DNA of 64,000 nt, from the NCBI GenBank assembly GCA_965153455.1, contig OZ234499.1, positions 8,070,515 to 8,134,514 of the forward strand, in the 5' to 3' direction. This DNA is from Sphagnum compactum. Lineage: Eukaryota; Bryophyta; Sphagnopsida; Sphagnales. The position numbers were made by a program, and so were the translations under genes. This document shows positions 37,001 to 49,238 of this stretch, in pieces (positions within the stretch are counted from its first letter, which is position 1; the number at the start of each line of letters is the position of its first letter). The notes under the pieces were generated by a model that worked only from the letters and a program-made list of their open reading frames with translations, did not search any database and was not told the DNA's origin.

Positions 37001-39080
37001 AATGGAAATGAAATGAAAAATCCACATGGAATCCTACATCACCAAATGTTGGCTAATATTGAAGGTAGGCCTTAAGTGAACCAGCACCTGCACTGGTGGT
37101 ACCATAGTCCATAACCGGTGTGGAAGCGGGTATTTGGTTTTTGTAATACCTGCTGATTTCGGTTATTTGAAAAAAAAAAATCAAAATCAAAACGTTGTCA
37201 CTTTCGGGTATTTAAAGAAAATTTGGAATTGAAGAACCATTGAGTTCTGGGTGTTTGAAAAAAAATCAGATTCAATTAAAGAACCACTAGTTTCAGTATT
37301 CCAAAAACTTCAAAGAATTGTCGGGGTTCATGAAAGAACCGGCAAAGACCCGGTGGTTTTTCTAGGTGATTATTTGACTTTTAAAAACAATGAGAACTGT
37401 GATAATATATACATATATTGGATATTTGATTTTTTTGGATCACTGTGGTTATCAACTTTGATACACTGTCTGATACCCAATAAAGCTTTGATGCAATTTC
37501 TAATACCCACTCCGCTCTGGAAATATAAACCCTGAGTTTTTTGTGGTCGCTTCTGAACTTTATAAATATCCCATCCCAAAACTAAATCAAGGCCTCGGAG
37601 TCCAAATTTAACATTTCCTCCATTAATTATTAGCTCTAAAAAGGCCTTACTGAAGAAGGTGAATGGAGCTAATAAGGACCCTGAATATTTTAGTTTTTTC
37701 CCCTTTATAAATTTCTTCATTGTTTGATAAAAGATTGGAATTTTTAAGATTTTGTTTTGTTAGGGTGAATTCCACTAATTTTGTTCATTTCTTGCCAAGT
37801 TTTCAATATCACAAAAATGGCAAAAAAAGAAAACTCTGCAAGTCAATATTATTGAATGTTAACATTTATCAGGTCTTTTCAATCTTAAACGTTTGTGCTT
37901 CATGCACTTAACTTTTTAGAGCTATGAGATACTTGAGTTAAGATTAGTGAAGTGATTCATTACATGTGATGTCCACCTTAGTTAGGTGGAGGTAACATTT
38001 CCATGAGTTAATGACCTCGTCCATGTGGTATTAGGGAATTTTCTCTTGAAACTCAATGGCAGACGTGACTTGACAAGCCGTTGGCACTCCAAGCCAAGCT
38101 CATTGGCAGAGGGGCCAGCAAGGAGTTTCACCTACACTCCCAGGACCTTTTTCTGAGGGTCCCAGATGGGCTATACCTGTGAGCCATCGCCCCTTGGGTT
38201 TAATACTGTACCATTTAAGACCTGGAAGGACCCTCGAAGGGATTTTGCCTTGCGACCTTCGGAAATTCGAGGTTTCTATCACAAGGCGGCTTGTATATGG
38301 AGACTTTTGCACACTTAACCGGAGAATTAAATATGCAGACTTTTGCAGATTTTTTTTCCAAAAAGAATCCTTTGTACACTCGCCACCGGATTCATTTATT
38401 TATTTGTGGGAGCCAATTTTTCTTCAACATTATTGCTCACTGGCTGACATTGCAGAGTGTTCTAGCAGTATACCGATATTTGATCTCCCCCCCGCAAGCT
38501 ATAAATGATTCAGAGCTCACTTCAGATTCGTCACAATCCGGTCACAGGTCTTTTGCTTAGGGGAGGGGAGGGGAGTTCACACGGTTTATCATATTCCTCA
38601 CATGAAGATCCCCCACACTAGTTAGACAGATTCACCCCTATACAGTTTAGGCATCAAATTTGAGTTTTGAGCAAGTGTACCCAGTGCTTTTTCAATGTAA
38701 TAGAGACTCCACAAACTATTACAATTTTAGCTTTTTATTTGTTGTCGGTTTGGAGCCATCAGAAATCTGTACAAATTAAGCTCACGGGTAATAATATATC
38801 AAAAGTTGTGTAATTTGGGTTTGTGCAGGTGACATGAGAGGGTGAATCTAAGCTGTCCTGATCTCATATACATACATATATATATTATATTACACAAGAC
38901 TTGATGCAATCTTGAGACCTTTTAGAGACTAGACTGAACGAGACGACCCATTTCTGCGACCTCGACAAATATGCTTCCAATTTTCTTTTCCAAGAAGTTG
39001 AACATTAGAGCATGGAAGATCAGGGACAAGCCTATCGTTGAATCTGATCAGTTGAGAGTTTCTGTCAGCATATATATAAA
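31100..39080. other. Gene-free spacer
   Basis: I see no gene. Short frames on both strands are low in complexity and lack recognisable motifs. A telomere-like pair lies at about 35077-35093 and an A-run at about 37168. GC rises slightly at 38050-38560, with a GGGGAGGGGAGGGGAG run at about 38560, but no protein was recognised there. Confidence 0.5.
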
Positions 39081-39385
39081 TCGGACAAATTGCCTTTTGA
39101 GCTTGTGGGGGAGCAACTGGGACATCAAATTTTCAATCTGAAATCGAAGACAGCTTGTACAGGTCGTGCAAACCTGCAGACAGGTATGCAAAAACCACGA
39201 AATATATTCATGACAAGTGGGTATCAACGTCTTTTCGAAGTATCAAAGATCATTTATAATTCTATAATGTTCATCTCAAAGAGTTTAAGTTGTTTAATCA
39301 GGCATCGTTCAGCACAGTTGCAACTCTCCAATATTAGAGAGCCACTATCTATCCTGCAGCAACAAACAAGGCCTTATGTCAGTGG

Positions 39386-39457
39386 CTTTCCATTAGGTGG
39401 TTGTGATCACAGCACGCACGCTATGTGTAACTGTGATCACAGCAGCCTAATGGAAAG
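39386..39457 (+). ncRNA. Candidate small-RNA precursor hairpin
   Basis: Arms 39386-39412 and 39431-39457 (27 nt each) pair with 24 Watson-Crick pairs, two G-U pairs and one G-A mismatch, around an 18-base loop. Both arms contain the 10-base palindrome TGTGATCACA and end or start with the CTTTCCATTAGG complement. The stem is long and nearly perfect, as in plant miRNA duplexes, but short overall and without the usual lower stem. I do not recognise a known miRNA family. A young inverted-repeat element is an alternative. Confidence 0.4.
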
Positions 39458-39479
39458 AGAGATCCTTAGAAACTAATCG

Positions 39480-41118
39480 AGAAACTTTGGTTGTGTGATA
39501 ATTAGCTAGTGGCCGGTAATGTCCAATATTTGTGGTTCAGTGCCGCGTGCACATCACTAGAAAGCTGGTTAAACGTTCGAACATGATGCATAGTTTGCTA
39601 AAAACCAGAGGCTGAAGTGCAACAGAGGTTGCACAACAACAGTTCGCGAGACAAGATCGTCTCAGAAACCAAGTTCCTCGCACACCTCTTGCAAGCAATA
39701 GCATCCCTCCTGCAACGCTCCTTCCAAGGCACGTTCCAGCAGGTGTGAACGCAAGGTGGGCGTAGTGGGCCCGGGCGCCGCATTAGGCTCAAAATTAATT
39801 AATTTTTTAATTTCAAAATTCTATCTTTTTCTCGGTTAAATCTTTTGACAAATAACTTGTTCCTTAGGTTTAGTTGGTCAATCGCTAAAGCGTAAAGGGC
39901 TATTAAATGTGCAATCAATTTAGCTACCTTTTTTTTTTCTTTTTCTTTTTTTCTTTTCAGGTTTTTTTTCTGCAAATTTCGCACAAATATGAAAAATTAA
40001 ATTCAATATCGAATATTCTATAGCCTATTCCCAGTGTTTTGAGAAAAACATTTGCCAATTTTTGAAAAAAAAACTAATTAACTATTTTTTTAATTTTTTT
40101 TTGGGGTCATATTTCAACTTGGATTTTAGAGGGGGGCCATTTTTCTTGACCAACCTTTTACATTTTGGACCCGTTTTACAAAAGTTCCTCTTGGGATACT
40201 CACATATGATGCAAATAAGAAATTTAGAAAAAAAAAACAAGGACAAGTACATTATTTTTTTTCAAATGTCTAGTTGAATATGTTAAATGAAAATCTAGGT
40301 GGCATCCTAGGTGGCACCAAATGTTAAATGGGTGATAGCTTAATGTTAAGTGAATGGTAGCTCAACATAAAATGTTCATGGTAAGTAGCTGTAAGTCCTA
40401 AATGACTAGCATGGTGTTAGGGGACTCGACACTAGAGTCCCTAACACCAAGTGTGGATGCACCTATAGTAAGATTGGAGCTTAATGTTGTCTAGATTTCA
40501 TTTCCAAGCTAACCTCAGTAAAAGGTTTAAGTACATAATTGCTAATCCTTGATGCCTCTATTGATGAGAAACCCTTACTCATGGTAAAGTGCCTCCTCTC
40601 CTCCTCAAACAAAATCAGAGCTCTTAAAATTCTACCAAATCTTTATGCCGGGGTAAGGACCTTGAACAAGGCAGTTCTAGGATTGCATGCCCTGTGCTCG
40701 CAGGCTCTTGCCTCTCACACTGAGCCCTTGTTCCCAGAATGGTCCCATTCTCGGTCCTTAATATCCTACACATCAGGGCCTTCAATGGTGCACATAACAA
40801 GCCCAGAAAATTATGACATTATTAGAACAGTTGGCGACAGAGTTGGCAAGGACCTGCGGGTCTCAACAACAAAGTCAAGAAGAAGATGATGATGTAATAT
40901 ATAACCCTTTGATATATGCTTGCAGGTGCACTGCAAGTCTTGCATCTACAAGTCCCATGGGAAGGACCCTTTTGGCAGCAGCAAACATTGCTCAGAAGAA
41001 GCCTAAAGTTTGGCAGCCAAAGACACTCAGAAGGACTGTTTTGGAAGGACCGAGCTGCAAGAGGGAATCATTGACCCAGGGTTTTGCAGAAATGGCGTAA
41101 CCACCCAATGATCATGAC
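39480..41118. other. Spacer and probable 5' flank of the F-box gene
   Basis: Bases 39820-40300 are T- and A-rich and featureless. From about 40530 the composition becomes gene-like. A 95-residue frame at 40813-41100 is in the same frame as the F-box gene but ends in TAA 18 bases before its start, so it would be an upstream ORF or part of an untranslated leader. A splice-acceptor-like TATATGCTTGCAG ends at about 40925, so the leader may contain an intron. Confidence 0.45.
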
Positions 41119-42894
41119 ATGAAGAAATTGTGTGTGAGACCAGCTGAATCTAAAGCTGATTCATGTATTAAAGAGGATGAATCTAGTGTCTCCTCGCTAT
41201 TACTGTCATTGACACAAGACCTCCAAAGCATGATCTATGCCAAGCTTCCTCTTCAAGATCTCTACAAGTTACGGACTTGTTGCAGGGAGCTTTATGGTGT
41301 AATACATCATGACTCTTTCAAGCATGCAGCTCAAGTTGTTGCAAAGCCTTCATGTGATTTGGTGGGATCATCATCCGCATATTATAGCCCCATGTTCTTC
41401 TCGGTTGGCCATGATGGGGTACTGGAATGGGCAGGCTATGATGTGACTTCAAGCAAGTGGAGCACATTACCTTCGTTGAATCGTCTTCCATCTCCAGATC
41501 CTGGGCTTCTGAAGGAGTTTCTTATTGCAGGAGATGATGGACTCCTTTGCATCAATGTGGCCAAAGTCTCTTTGGAAGCAGCAGCAGCTCCAGCTCCCAA
41601 GCTTGTGATCTACAACCCATTGACCCAACAAATTAGGGAGCTTCCACCTATGAATTTCCCCAGACATCCAGTGTTAATGCACTTGCTTGTTGACAAGTGC
41701 AGGAAGAATTCATACAGGGTGATTGTTGCTGGGAGCTCAAGCACTGGCACTGAACATCTTTCCAGAAAAACAGAAGTCTATTGCTCAGAGACTCAATCCT
41801 GGCAAGTCACTGGGGACTTACCAGGACCTGATTTTGGACTGAACGAGTACCAGAATGGTGCATACTGTGATGGAGTGTTATATTGTGTTGCACTTAGTAC
41901 TGATGATCATGTCATGCATTCTTCTGTAAGTGGCTGCAAGGTGGTTCTAGCTTATCATGTGAAGAAAGGCAAATGGTTAACCAATTGGTATTGCCCCATT
42001 CCAAGCTTCCGATCACATGCCTACTTTGCAACAACCCAGATTGTGGCTCTTGCAGGATCCATCTTTGTGTTCTCAGAACAGGAATATCTAAAGGAGGTGA
42101 AATTCTGTATTGCAAGGCTTGATTGCATTGAGATGGGTATGGGCTCACAGAAGAAAAATTTCCACATGATGGAGCACCAACAACAACAACCACCCATGAG
42201 TTGCAAGTGGTACAACAACAACAACAACAACAACAACAAGTCTATCAGTAAACCTCAAATAGTACTGCAGGAGCTGCTGCTGCAATCAGAAGCTCCAGGA
42301 AGAAATTCTGGAATTCTTTATGGAAATTCAGAAGGAAGAAATTCTGGAATTCCTTTTGGAAATTCAGAACCAGCTCCGATTGTTACTCATGAGAATTTCA
42401 TCACCAAGAAACATGAGGAGGAAAATTTGTTGATGTGGTCAAATGTAATGAACTTTCACAAATTTTCTGAGATGGGTTCAAAGGATCATGAAGAGGAGGA
42501 GGAGGAGGAGCTAATGTGGCAAAGGATTCAGAAGGAGAGGAAAGAAGGGAAATGGGAAATTGTGCTTGAGGAAAGCAAGAACGGTAGTCGAGGTTTATTG
42601 GTGTATCCTGAGAACACATGTGTGGCTCAAGAAACAATTAGTACTAGTGAGAAAAAACACAATTTGTGCATTTTCAACACAGTGGAACGAACAATGATAA
42701 TCTTAGATGACTTCCAAAACAACAACAATAATATTCACGATCATAATCACAATAATAACAATCATAAAAATAGTAATGATACTTCTTCTTACCCAATTCA
42801 CAATCCGATAAAATTACGAGAAAACAAGAAAAAATTTCATAGTTTAAACCCATTAGGTTTCGCATTTAAACCAAATTTCAGTGCATCTGTGTAA
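41119..42894 (+). CDS. F-box/kelch-repeat protein with Asn-rich inserts
   Basis: Single exon, 591 residues. An F-box lies at about 28-68 (LTQDLQSMIYAKLPLQDLYK then LRTCCR), which should bind SKP1 in an SCF ubiquitin ligase. A kelch-like beta-propeller region follows (about 85-345), with blocks such as YNPLTQQIRELP and ETQSWQVTGDLPGPDF, as in plant F-box/kelch proteins of the UFO/HAWAIIAN SKIRT type. The C-terminal 240 residues are atypical. They hold an Asn run near 365-372 (a CAACAA microsatellite), a 12-residue tandem duplication (GRNSGILYGNSE then GRNSGIPFGNSE; DNA 42299-42370), a six-Glu run and an Asn/His-rich tail near 533-560. The start is the first Met after an in-frame TAA at 41098-41100. 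The substrate is unknown. Confidence 0.9.
   Translation: MKKLCVRPAESKADSCIKEDESSVSSLLLSLTQDLQSMIYAKLPLQDLYKLRTCCRELYGVIHHDSFKHAAQVVAKPSCDLVGSSSAYYSPMFFSVGHDGVLEWAGYDVTSSKWSTLPSLNRLPSPDPGLLKEFLIAGDDGLLCINVAKVSLEAAAAPAPKLVIYNPLTQQIRELPPMNFPRHPVLMHLLVDKCRKNSYRVIVAGSSSTGTEHLSRKTEVYCSETQSWQVTGDLPGPDFGLNEYQNGAYCDGVLYCVALSTDDHVMHSSVSGCKVVLAYHVKKGKWLTNWYCPIPSFRSHAYFATTQIVALAGSIFVFSEQEYLKEVKFCIARLDCIEMGMGSQKKNFHMMEHQQQQPPMSCKWYNNNNNNNNKSISKPQIVLQELLLQSEAPGRNSGILYGNSEGRNSGIPFGNSEPAPIVTHENFITKKHEEENLLMWSNVMNFHKFSEMGSKDHEEEEEEELMWQRIQKERKEGKWEIVLEESKNGSRGLLVYPENTCVAQETISTSEKKHNLCIFNTVERTMIILDDFQNNNNNIHDHNHNNNNHKNSNDTSSYPIHNPIKLRENKKKFHSLNPLGFAFKPNFSASV
42299..42370 (+). repeat. In-frame 36-bp tandem duplication in the F-box gene
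   Basis: Copies 42299-42334 and 42335-42370 differ at three positions and keep the reading frame. They extend the disordered C-terminal part by 12 residues. Confidence 0.95.
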
Positions 42895-43479
42895 TGAACT
42901 TGTAGATGCGATCGATTGGTGAGATCATTATTTACCAATTCAGCCTTAATTGTGAAGAGAACGACATTCTGGTTAACAATGAATTTGGCCTTTGTGATGA
43001 AGAGAACAAAGTGAAGTTCCGGTTAGTAATGAATTGAGAATTTGGAAAAATCTGCAACACCATCTTTGTTTGAACAATTAATTATATGCACATTATTGGA
43101 AATCAAACATGTTGGGCATAAAATCAAACATCTCCTCAAGATTTTTAAGTATTGAGGCTGAAGTAAATAGAAGAAGGTTGTACAAATGATGGAAAATATA
43201 CATTTTGTATATATATGGGAACTTGTTTAGTGTATATATTTGAAGTGGTTTATCACAAGATTAGAATATAAGTATTGTTGTTCTAGTTAAGGACTACCCA
43301 ATTAAGATCTCAATTGATGTTGCTTTTAGGTCTCTTTTTATAAAGCTTCCACTGTGTTTATCCCATATGAGGATGTAGTCCATAAGAGAACTACTTGTAA
43401 TAAAGTGTGTATCTACTTTCAAGTTTCCCTTTTACAAAACTGCCAACTTTTGCTCTCGCCTTTTGTTTTTTTCTTTACT

Positions 43480-43770
43480 GGCAAAGTTTTGCCAAAAAGA
43501 GAAATTAAAAATAAAAATTTGAAAATGAATTGATTTTGAGGGTTTCAATCACCAGAAGTGGGGGGGGGGGGGGAATGTAAAAATTGTTATTTTTTAAATT
43601 TTGGTTTTCAATATGTAGCCAAGAAAATAGAAGGGTGATTTAAATTTTGTACTTCATATCTACTCTATTTCGAGATTTGGCTAAATCTTCCTAGGCTCAA
43701 TTTTTCTCTGTCTTCCCATGGGTGATTTTCACTTTTTGTGCATCAAAGAAAATTCCTTAAAAAATCATTG
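43480..43770 (-). repeat. Dispersed repeat copy (reverse)
   Basis: Contains ATCACCAGAAGTGGG, then ATGTAGCCAA, then GATTTGGCTAAATCTTCCTAGG, in the same order and orientation as the copy at 62775-63072. A G-run of 15 lies at about 43560-43574. Confidence 0.75.
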
Positions 43771-43855
43771 GTCTGCTATTATGACACCTACCTACCCACT
43801 ACCAACCCACTAGCCCTTACCATTGTACTAATCATTTACATGCTTCTACTTACCT

Positions 43856-43902
43856 AGACTTAGCCACCTACTATCCTACCTACCTACCTACCTACCTACA
43901 GG
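43856..43902. repeat. TACC-rich simple repeat
   Basis: Several TACC and CTACCTACCTACC steps in a row. A looser TACC-rich stretch occurs at 950-1130. Low complexity only. Confidence 0.8.
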
Positions 43903-43929
43903 TCATTTAGCACATACTTCACCACTCTA

Positions 43930-44039
43930 ACATCAACTCAGCTGGGGTTCATCTACAACTGAGTTACAACAAATAGCTTAACAAGGGTGAAACCTGACAT
44001 CAACTCAGCTGGGGGTTTATGCACAACTGAGTCATAACA
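43930..44039. repeat. Duplicated 41-bp block, each with a short inverted repeat
   Basis: Copies at about 43930-43970 and 43999-44039 both read ACATCAACTCAGCTGGGG, then ACAACTGAGT, then AACA. Inside each copy AACTCAG and CTGAGTT can pair, giving two small hairpins in tandem. Confidence 0.75.
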
Positions 44040-47000
44040 TGCTTCCAATTGATGGATGTTGCACTTGGTTCACTCTGGCCATGCAATCATTCGGTGGGTT
44101 CATTTACTTGGGACAAAGAAAAAGGAATGTAGTCGGAGTCTCATTGGTTTTATCCATTGTGGAGAAGCAATTTCTAGGGCTACGAATACCATGCTCATTG
44201 TGAATGACTTTACCCTAGAACCCCTCAAATGGGCTGCACCAATCACCATTCTGATGGTGCATAGCCAAGGTCCAATAAAAAGGACCATAGTGCAGACCAT
44301 CCAATACAATATCAAGTTCACTTAGTTGTAGAATGTATGAGAGCCAATTCACAGCTCCATTAGCGATATCAAAATGAAAGAATCAACTAGGGATGTCACG
44401 ACGCCAATTTGGTGACTTATGAGTGCAAGCCAAAGTGTGTGAAGATCAACTTTCCTTTCGACTTTGTCCTGTGCATTGTGAAGTTATAGGAAGAAGTGCT
44501 TACATGAGAGTGTGTTGCTGTTTGAGAGGGCTGTGCTAGTTAGTTAGACAATAGTTAGTTTGTCCATGTCTATAGTTGAACTTTCAAACATCAAAACTTG
44601 ACAATTCAAGTATAGACATAGACATGGACTAATAATTGGTGATTCTTGTAGGAAAGTTGGCTTTTTTGTGCAATACATGTTTTTGTAAAGGGCTAGCCAC
44701 ACCTAATGTTTAAGGTCTAATGGCAAGTGTTGCCCTAACTTTATAGATATGCCATGTGCCAATTTTCGTGGTAGCTACTATCATTAGCTTAACCTTTCAT
44801 GTGTGCAAAAGTTGTAGGTTATCCACACCACACCACACCATCACAACTACCATCACATCACATTCACCAACCTTTGACATGCCTCCACACCTAGAGCATG
44901 TAAAGGTGTTTTTCCTTTATTTGCAATTGAGACATGGATCAACTTAATTGGTTGTTGTTGTTGGGTATTATTGTCCTTTGCAAGTGATGTCATAGCTCCA
45001 TGAATCAACTCCATGAATCATTTTTTTTTTTTCTCTTTTTGGAAATGTTTGAAGAATTACACAAAAACGTTCTATAATTGAATTTTCAAGTTTTGATGTT
45101 TGTCATTTTAAATGAATACAAGTTATCATGCTACTTGTTGGAAGCTGGACAAAAGATTGGACCTTGGGTGAAACCATGATTAACAATGTGGGTTAGCTTT
45201 AGTTTTGTGTTGTGACTCAACTGGTCTAACATGGTGAGTGTGATGGGGGTATGTGTATTTAAAGTGGTTCAAAAATGGGCGATACAACATTCCTCAGAAG
45301 TCATTAACAATTTTTTATTTTAAATTTTTTATTTTTTAAGATTTTATTATTATAATCTTTGACTATTAAACATTCATCCACTTATGAAACTTTTAAAACT
45401 TTACACCTATATGAAAAAGTGTTGATGTCATCTATCATGGTGGATGCAACTTGGAGATCTTAAAAGAAAACCCATAAAGTCCATATGAATGAAAACTCAA
45501 GTAAAGATTTTAAAGGCATGTTCATTAAGCAAAAATAAATATTGAGAAATCAAAAAACCTTTATTTCAAAAGTACTTTTGAAAATAAGGCCCAATTCTAA
45601 CCTTTCAAAAGTTCATTAATATATCTAATTCAATTTTGTTAAGATATTTCACACTTGACTTTATTATTTCATTCCTCAACATATATTTAATCACTATAAA
45701 CAATTTGAAGTGAAATTTTGTATGAATTCTTTAATTGCTTGATAATTCAATCAATTAATGAGTCCATATTTTTTAACCTGCAAAATGCATTACTAACAAT
45801 GGGTGTAATCACAATCCAAAGAGTCAAAAAGGATATCAAATTGTCAAAAAAACTAATCAAATTTAAGAAATATTTACATTTTGTCATTTTAACACCATGG
45901 CGATCATGGCAAGTTGTTTGTTCATTCATATGAATGTTAATGAATTCAAACAAAAAATCCATTTAATGAAATTTTAAGTTTAAATTTTATTTTAAGACAT
46001 CTAGAAATGAACACTTATCGCGATTAAAAGAAGTCAATTTTGCAAAAGATTATCAAAAGAATTCATATAATAAAAGCATTTTGATGAAAAAAGTTTTTAA
46101 ATAAAATTTTATTAGCCACATTCAGAAAACCAATAAAAATGTGATATTTTTAAAATTTTAAAATTCAAAGAATTTCTCATAATTGAACCAAAATTTCAAG
46201 AATCATTTCCCACATATAAATGGGTATAATGTACATGATGTGATAAGAAAAGTGGTAACTTATTATACAAGAAAATAAAAATGTAAAATATGAAATTTTG
46301 ATTATGATTTGCAATTGTCATAATTTTTAAAGACACAACACAAAATCTATAAAAAAATCTATGAAATTTTATATTTTCATATTTATTCAAAAACAATAAA
46401 CAAAAACATCAATTATAAACCTTTTTAATAACAATTTGCAAAAGATTTCGCTCAAAATTTCATTTGGATAAAAAAAAAAATTTGAGCAAAAGGACATGCA
46501 TTCCTTATTTAAAATAAAGTCATTGGTTAGTTGTATCTTGTTTGCACTCAATGAATGCATTACTTTCCAGAAAAAAATTGTAAGAATATGTTCATAATCA
46601 AGTTATTAGTCTATAACCAATTTTTGATCGACAAATTCAAGATTATGTTATCCATTACAAACATTTAAACACAATGCACCTTGCAAAAATTGCTATTTTG
46701 ACTCTAAAAATGTATTTTAACTTACATTCACCTTTGCTTTTAGTAGCACAGATAGTTATTGGAACCAATGTTTTTTTTTCAAATTCCTCAATAGGTGCAC
46801 TGGCTAGGATCCTCAACATTAATTAGCAATAAATGGCGACTGTCGTAGTGAACTAGTAGATTTTTTTGGAATCCTGCTTAGTTTTGGCGACCTACAAGAA
46901 CACATTGTCTAAATTGAATGACTTCTAAGTTTTATTCCACATATATATATATAAGTGTTCCCCCACCCCACCTAAAAACATGAATTTTAGAAACATGTAT

Positions 47001-49180
47001 TTTGAACAATATTCTATTGTGACATCATTTAAATATTGGCACTAGGGCCAATCGCTATGAATGATCAATTAAAGGTAGTCATTTGCTCATACTACCCTCA
47101 GGGTTTTTTGTTTTTCAATTTTGTGATGTAAGTGAAAAAAAAGTCCCAGAATCCTTCTATATTATTGGCTACCTGCTGGAACTCATCATTAAAAAAATCT
47201 AACAATTTGAAATTTTTTCCTTTCAAAATCTAGTGAAATTGGGCCTTTTTTGTTTGGTCAAAAATCCTTCGCATAGGTTGAAATCATATTTTTCAGTTGG
47301 AAATTTGGCGAAATTTCACCCAAAAAAATATAAATTGCTCTCCTTATGGAAGAACATTGCAAAAGTTCAATGCCACAATCAATTTTTGCACTATTGTAGA
47401 GTAAATACTTTAACACCATAGCAAAATTCTAAAATGTACCTTTTTGAAGATTTCAATGTTAGTAGACATTGGAAGTTCACACCAAATTTACTCCTTTTGC
47501 CATGTCACCTACCATATCAAAGATTTATGTTTGGTAGCAAATCTATGTGGAAAAATATGCATTATTTTTAACACCCTAAACTAACATTGCCACACCACCA
47601 TGCCCATAAATTAGAATCTACCATGTGTGTTATGGGTGACGGTAGGATATTGTCAATAGCCAAAAAGATTGTGATATGCATCATGTCCTTCAAGTTGCAT
47701 GTTGGACTAATGTCTATAGGGGCCACTTTGAAAATTTGTTCGGGACTTTATTTGTTGGCCTTGCCTACCAAGGCAAGGATAATGTGTTTAAATTCTATAT
47801 AGAATATAGTAGCTTAAGCTGGGATTTTGGCCCCTAGGTAATAATAATAGGTCTAATTTTGTAAGAGGGTTTTTTTGAAAAGACGATATTTTGGCTTGTG
47901 TTGAAACTTGAGATTAATTATAGAGTTATAATGTCTAGAAAGATTTTGGTTTCTTTTAGAGGATTTTTTGAAGATCATGTTTTTGCATGGTGAAATATTT
48001 GAGAGTTTTCATAATCCTTTTTTTTTGTTTTTAAGATACTTTTTGATGCAGATTTGGCAAGGCCACAATGTCACACATTTCCATTTGGAGCTTGTTCCAC
48101 TCCACTCAAACTTCAAGAGCCCTTGAGTGCAGATTCTGTCAGACTAGAGATTACTGAACTTAATAGGACCAGTCATCTACAGGCAGTGCCATTTGGTGTG
48201 TTGGTGCATCGGTTCTTAACTAGGATAAAGTTCAAAACCCTAAATTGTAATATTGCAACCCAACAATCATGAAGTGATTTTACACTACTGAGTGTACATG
48301 CTTTGTACAAATAGTTAATAATTACATATTAAAGTGGTACATTTGCACCCTCCCATCTTTGCAAAATGTTAACCCCTACGAACATATTACTGAAGAAACC
48401 CAGAGTTTTCATAGTACAATCCACCAATTCACATATAACAACAGAGAATTTCATATCAACATCTTCTACTGAGGTGATCAATTTTCTTCAAATTTCAAAC
48501 TACAAGTGGTAACAAGGAGACAAATTTCCCTTCATATTTCCCAAGAACCCTAAAACCTTCTAGTGTGCTACCAGATTTTCCCTTTACTTTCCCAAACCAT
48601 TCACCACAGCATTCATGTCCAAGTCACAAAGAAAACATCCCGAACCTTAATGAACAAGGCCCATTGAAGAGAAAATGCCGTGCACCTCACTGCATTTGTC
48701 TAACACAAAGGGTTTAGGGTTTAGCAGGGAGTGCCTCCTCATTAAAAATGACAAGGGAAAATGCCAAAACAAGGGCACATAGCCATTAATTCTGATTAGA
48801 ATGAATTGTCAACCTCCTGACATTAGTCTTAATCCTGATTCACCTCCAAGTTAATTAGGGGGCCATTGTGGGTTTTGAAGTGCAAACAGCACTAGAGCAA
48901 AAACATCAAAATACCTCTGGCAAACACACACCCTCTAAAAAAGCACTTTTATGCACACAGGAAGCCTTCCTGTGTTGCCAACATGATTCTAAAGGATATT
49001 TAACTGAGAACTATATCAAACGCGGGAAATGAAACCTGAGCCACAACAGAATCCCGACATATCGAAACATCGGCTTTTTTGCACTGCCTGTGCAATTGGG
49101 TCTTTGGCAAAACCTGGAACTTTTGAAAGATGGGTATGAACTCAACCCTGCCTTTCTTCCCATTGCTGATATCTTAGTCT
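44040..49180. other. Gene-free spacer
   Basis: No gene recognised. The stretch 44050-44450 has a slight coding look but with stops in all frames. An inverted 24-bp pair lies at 44585-44608 and 45079-45102. From 45.3 to 46.8 kb the DNA is very AT-rich. A possible partial copy of the dispersed repeat lies at about 47105-47200. A telomere-like pair lies at 48711-48724. The last few hundred bases are the 3' flank of the COBRA-like gene. Confidence 0.5.
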
Positions 49181-49238
49181 CATTCAGTTGTAGGTCCTAA
49201 AACAGAGTCCCATAGAGATCATCATCCACACAGGGGCT

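Noticed and set aside
44056-44450. Possible Copia-type RNase H remnant (LGTKKK, later DVTTP)
   Set aside because: Only a few residues match loosely, with stops and frame changes; not enough to call an element.
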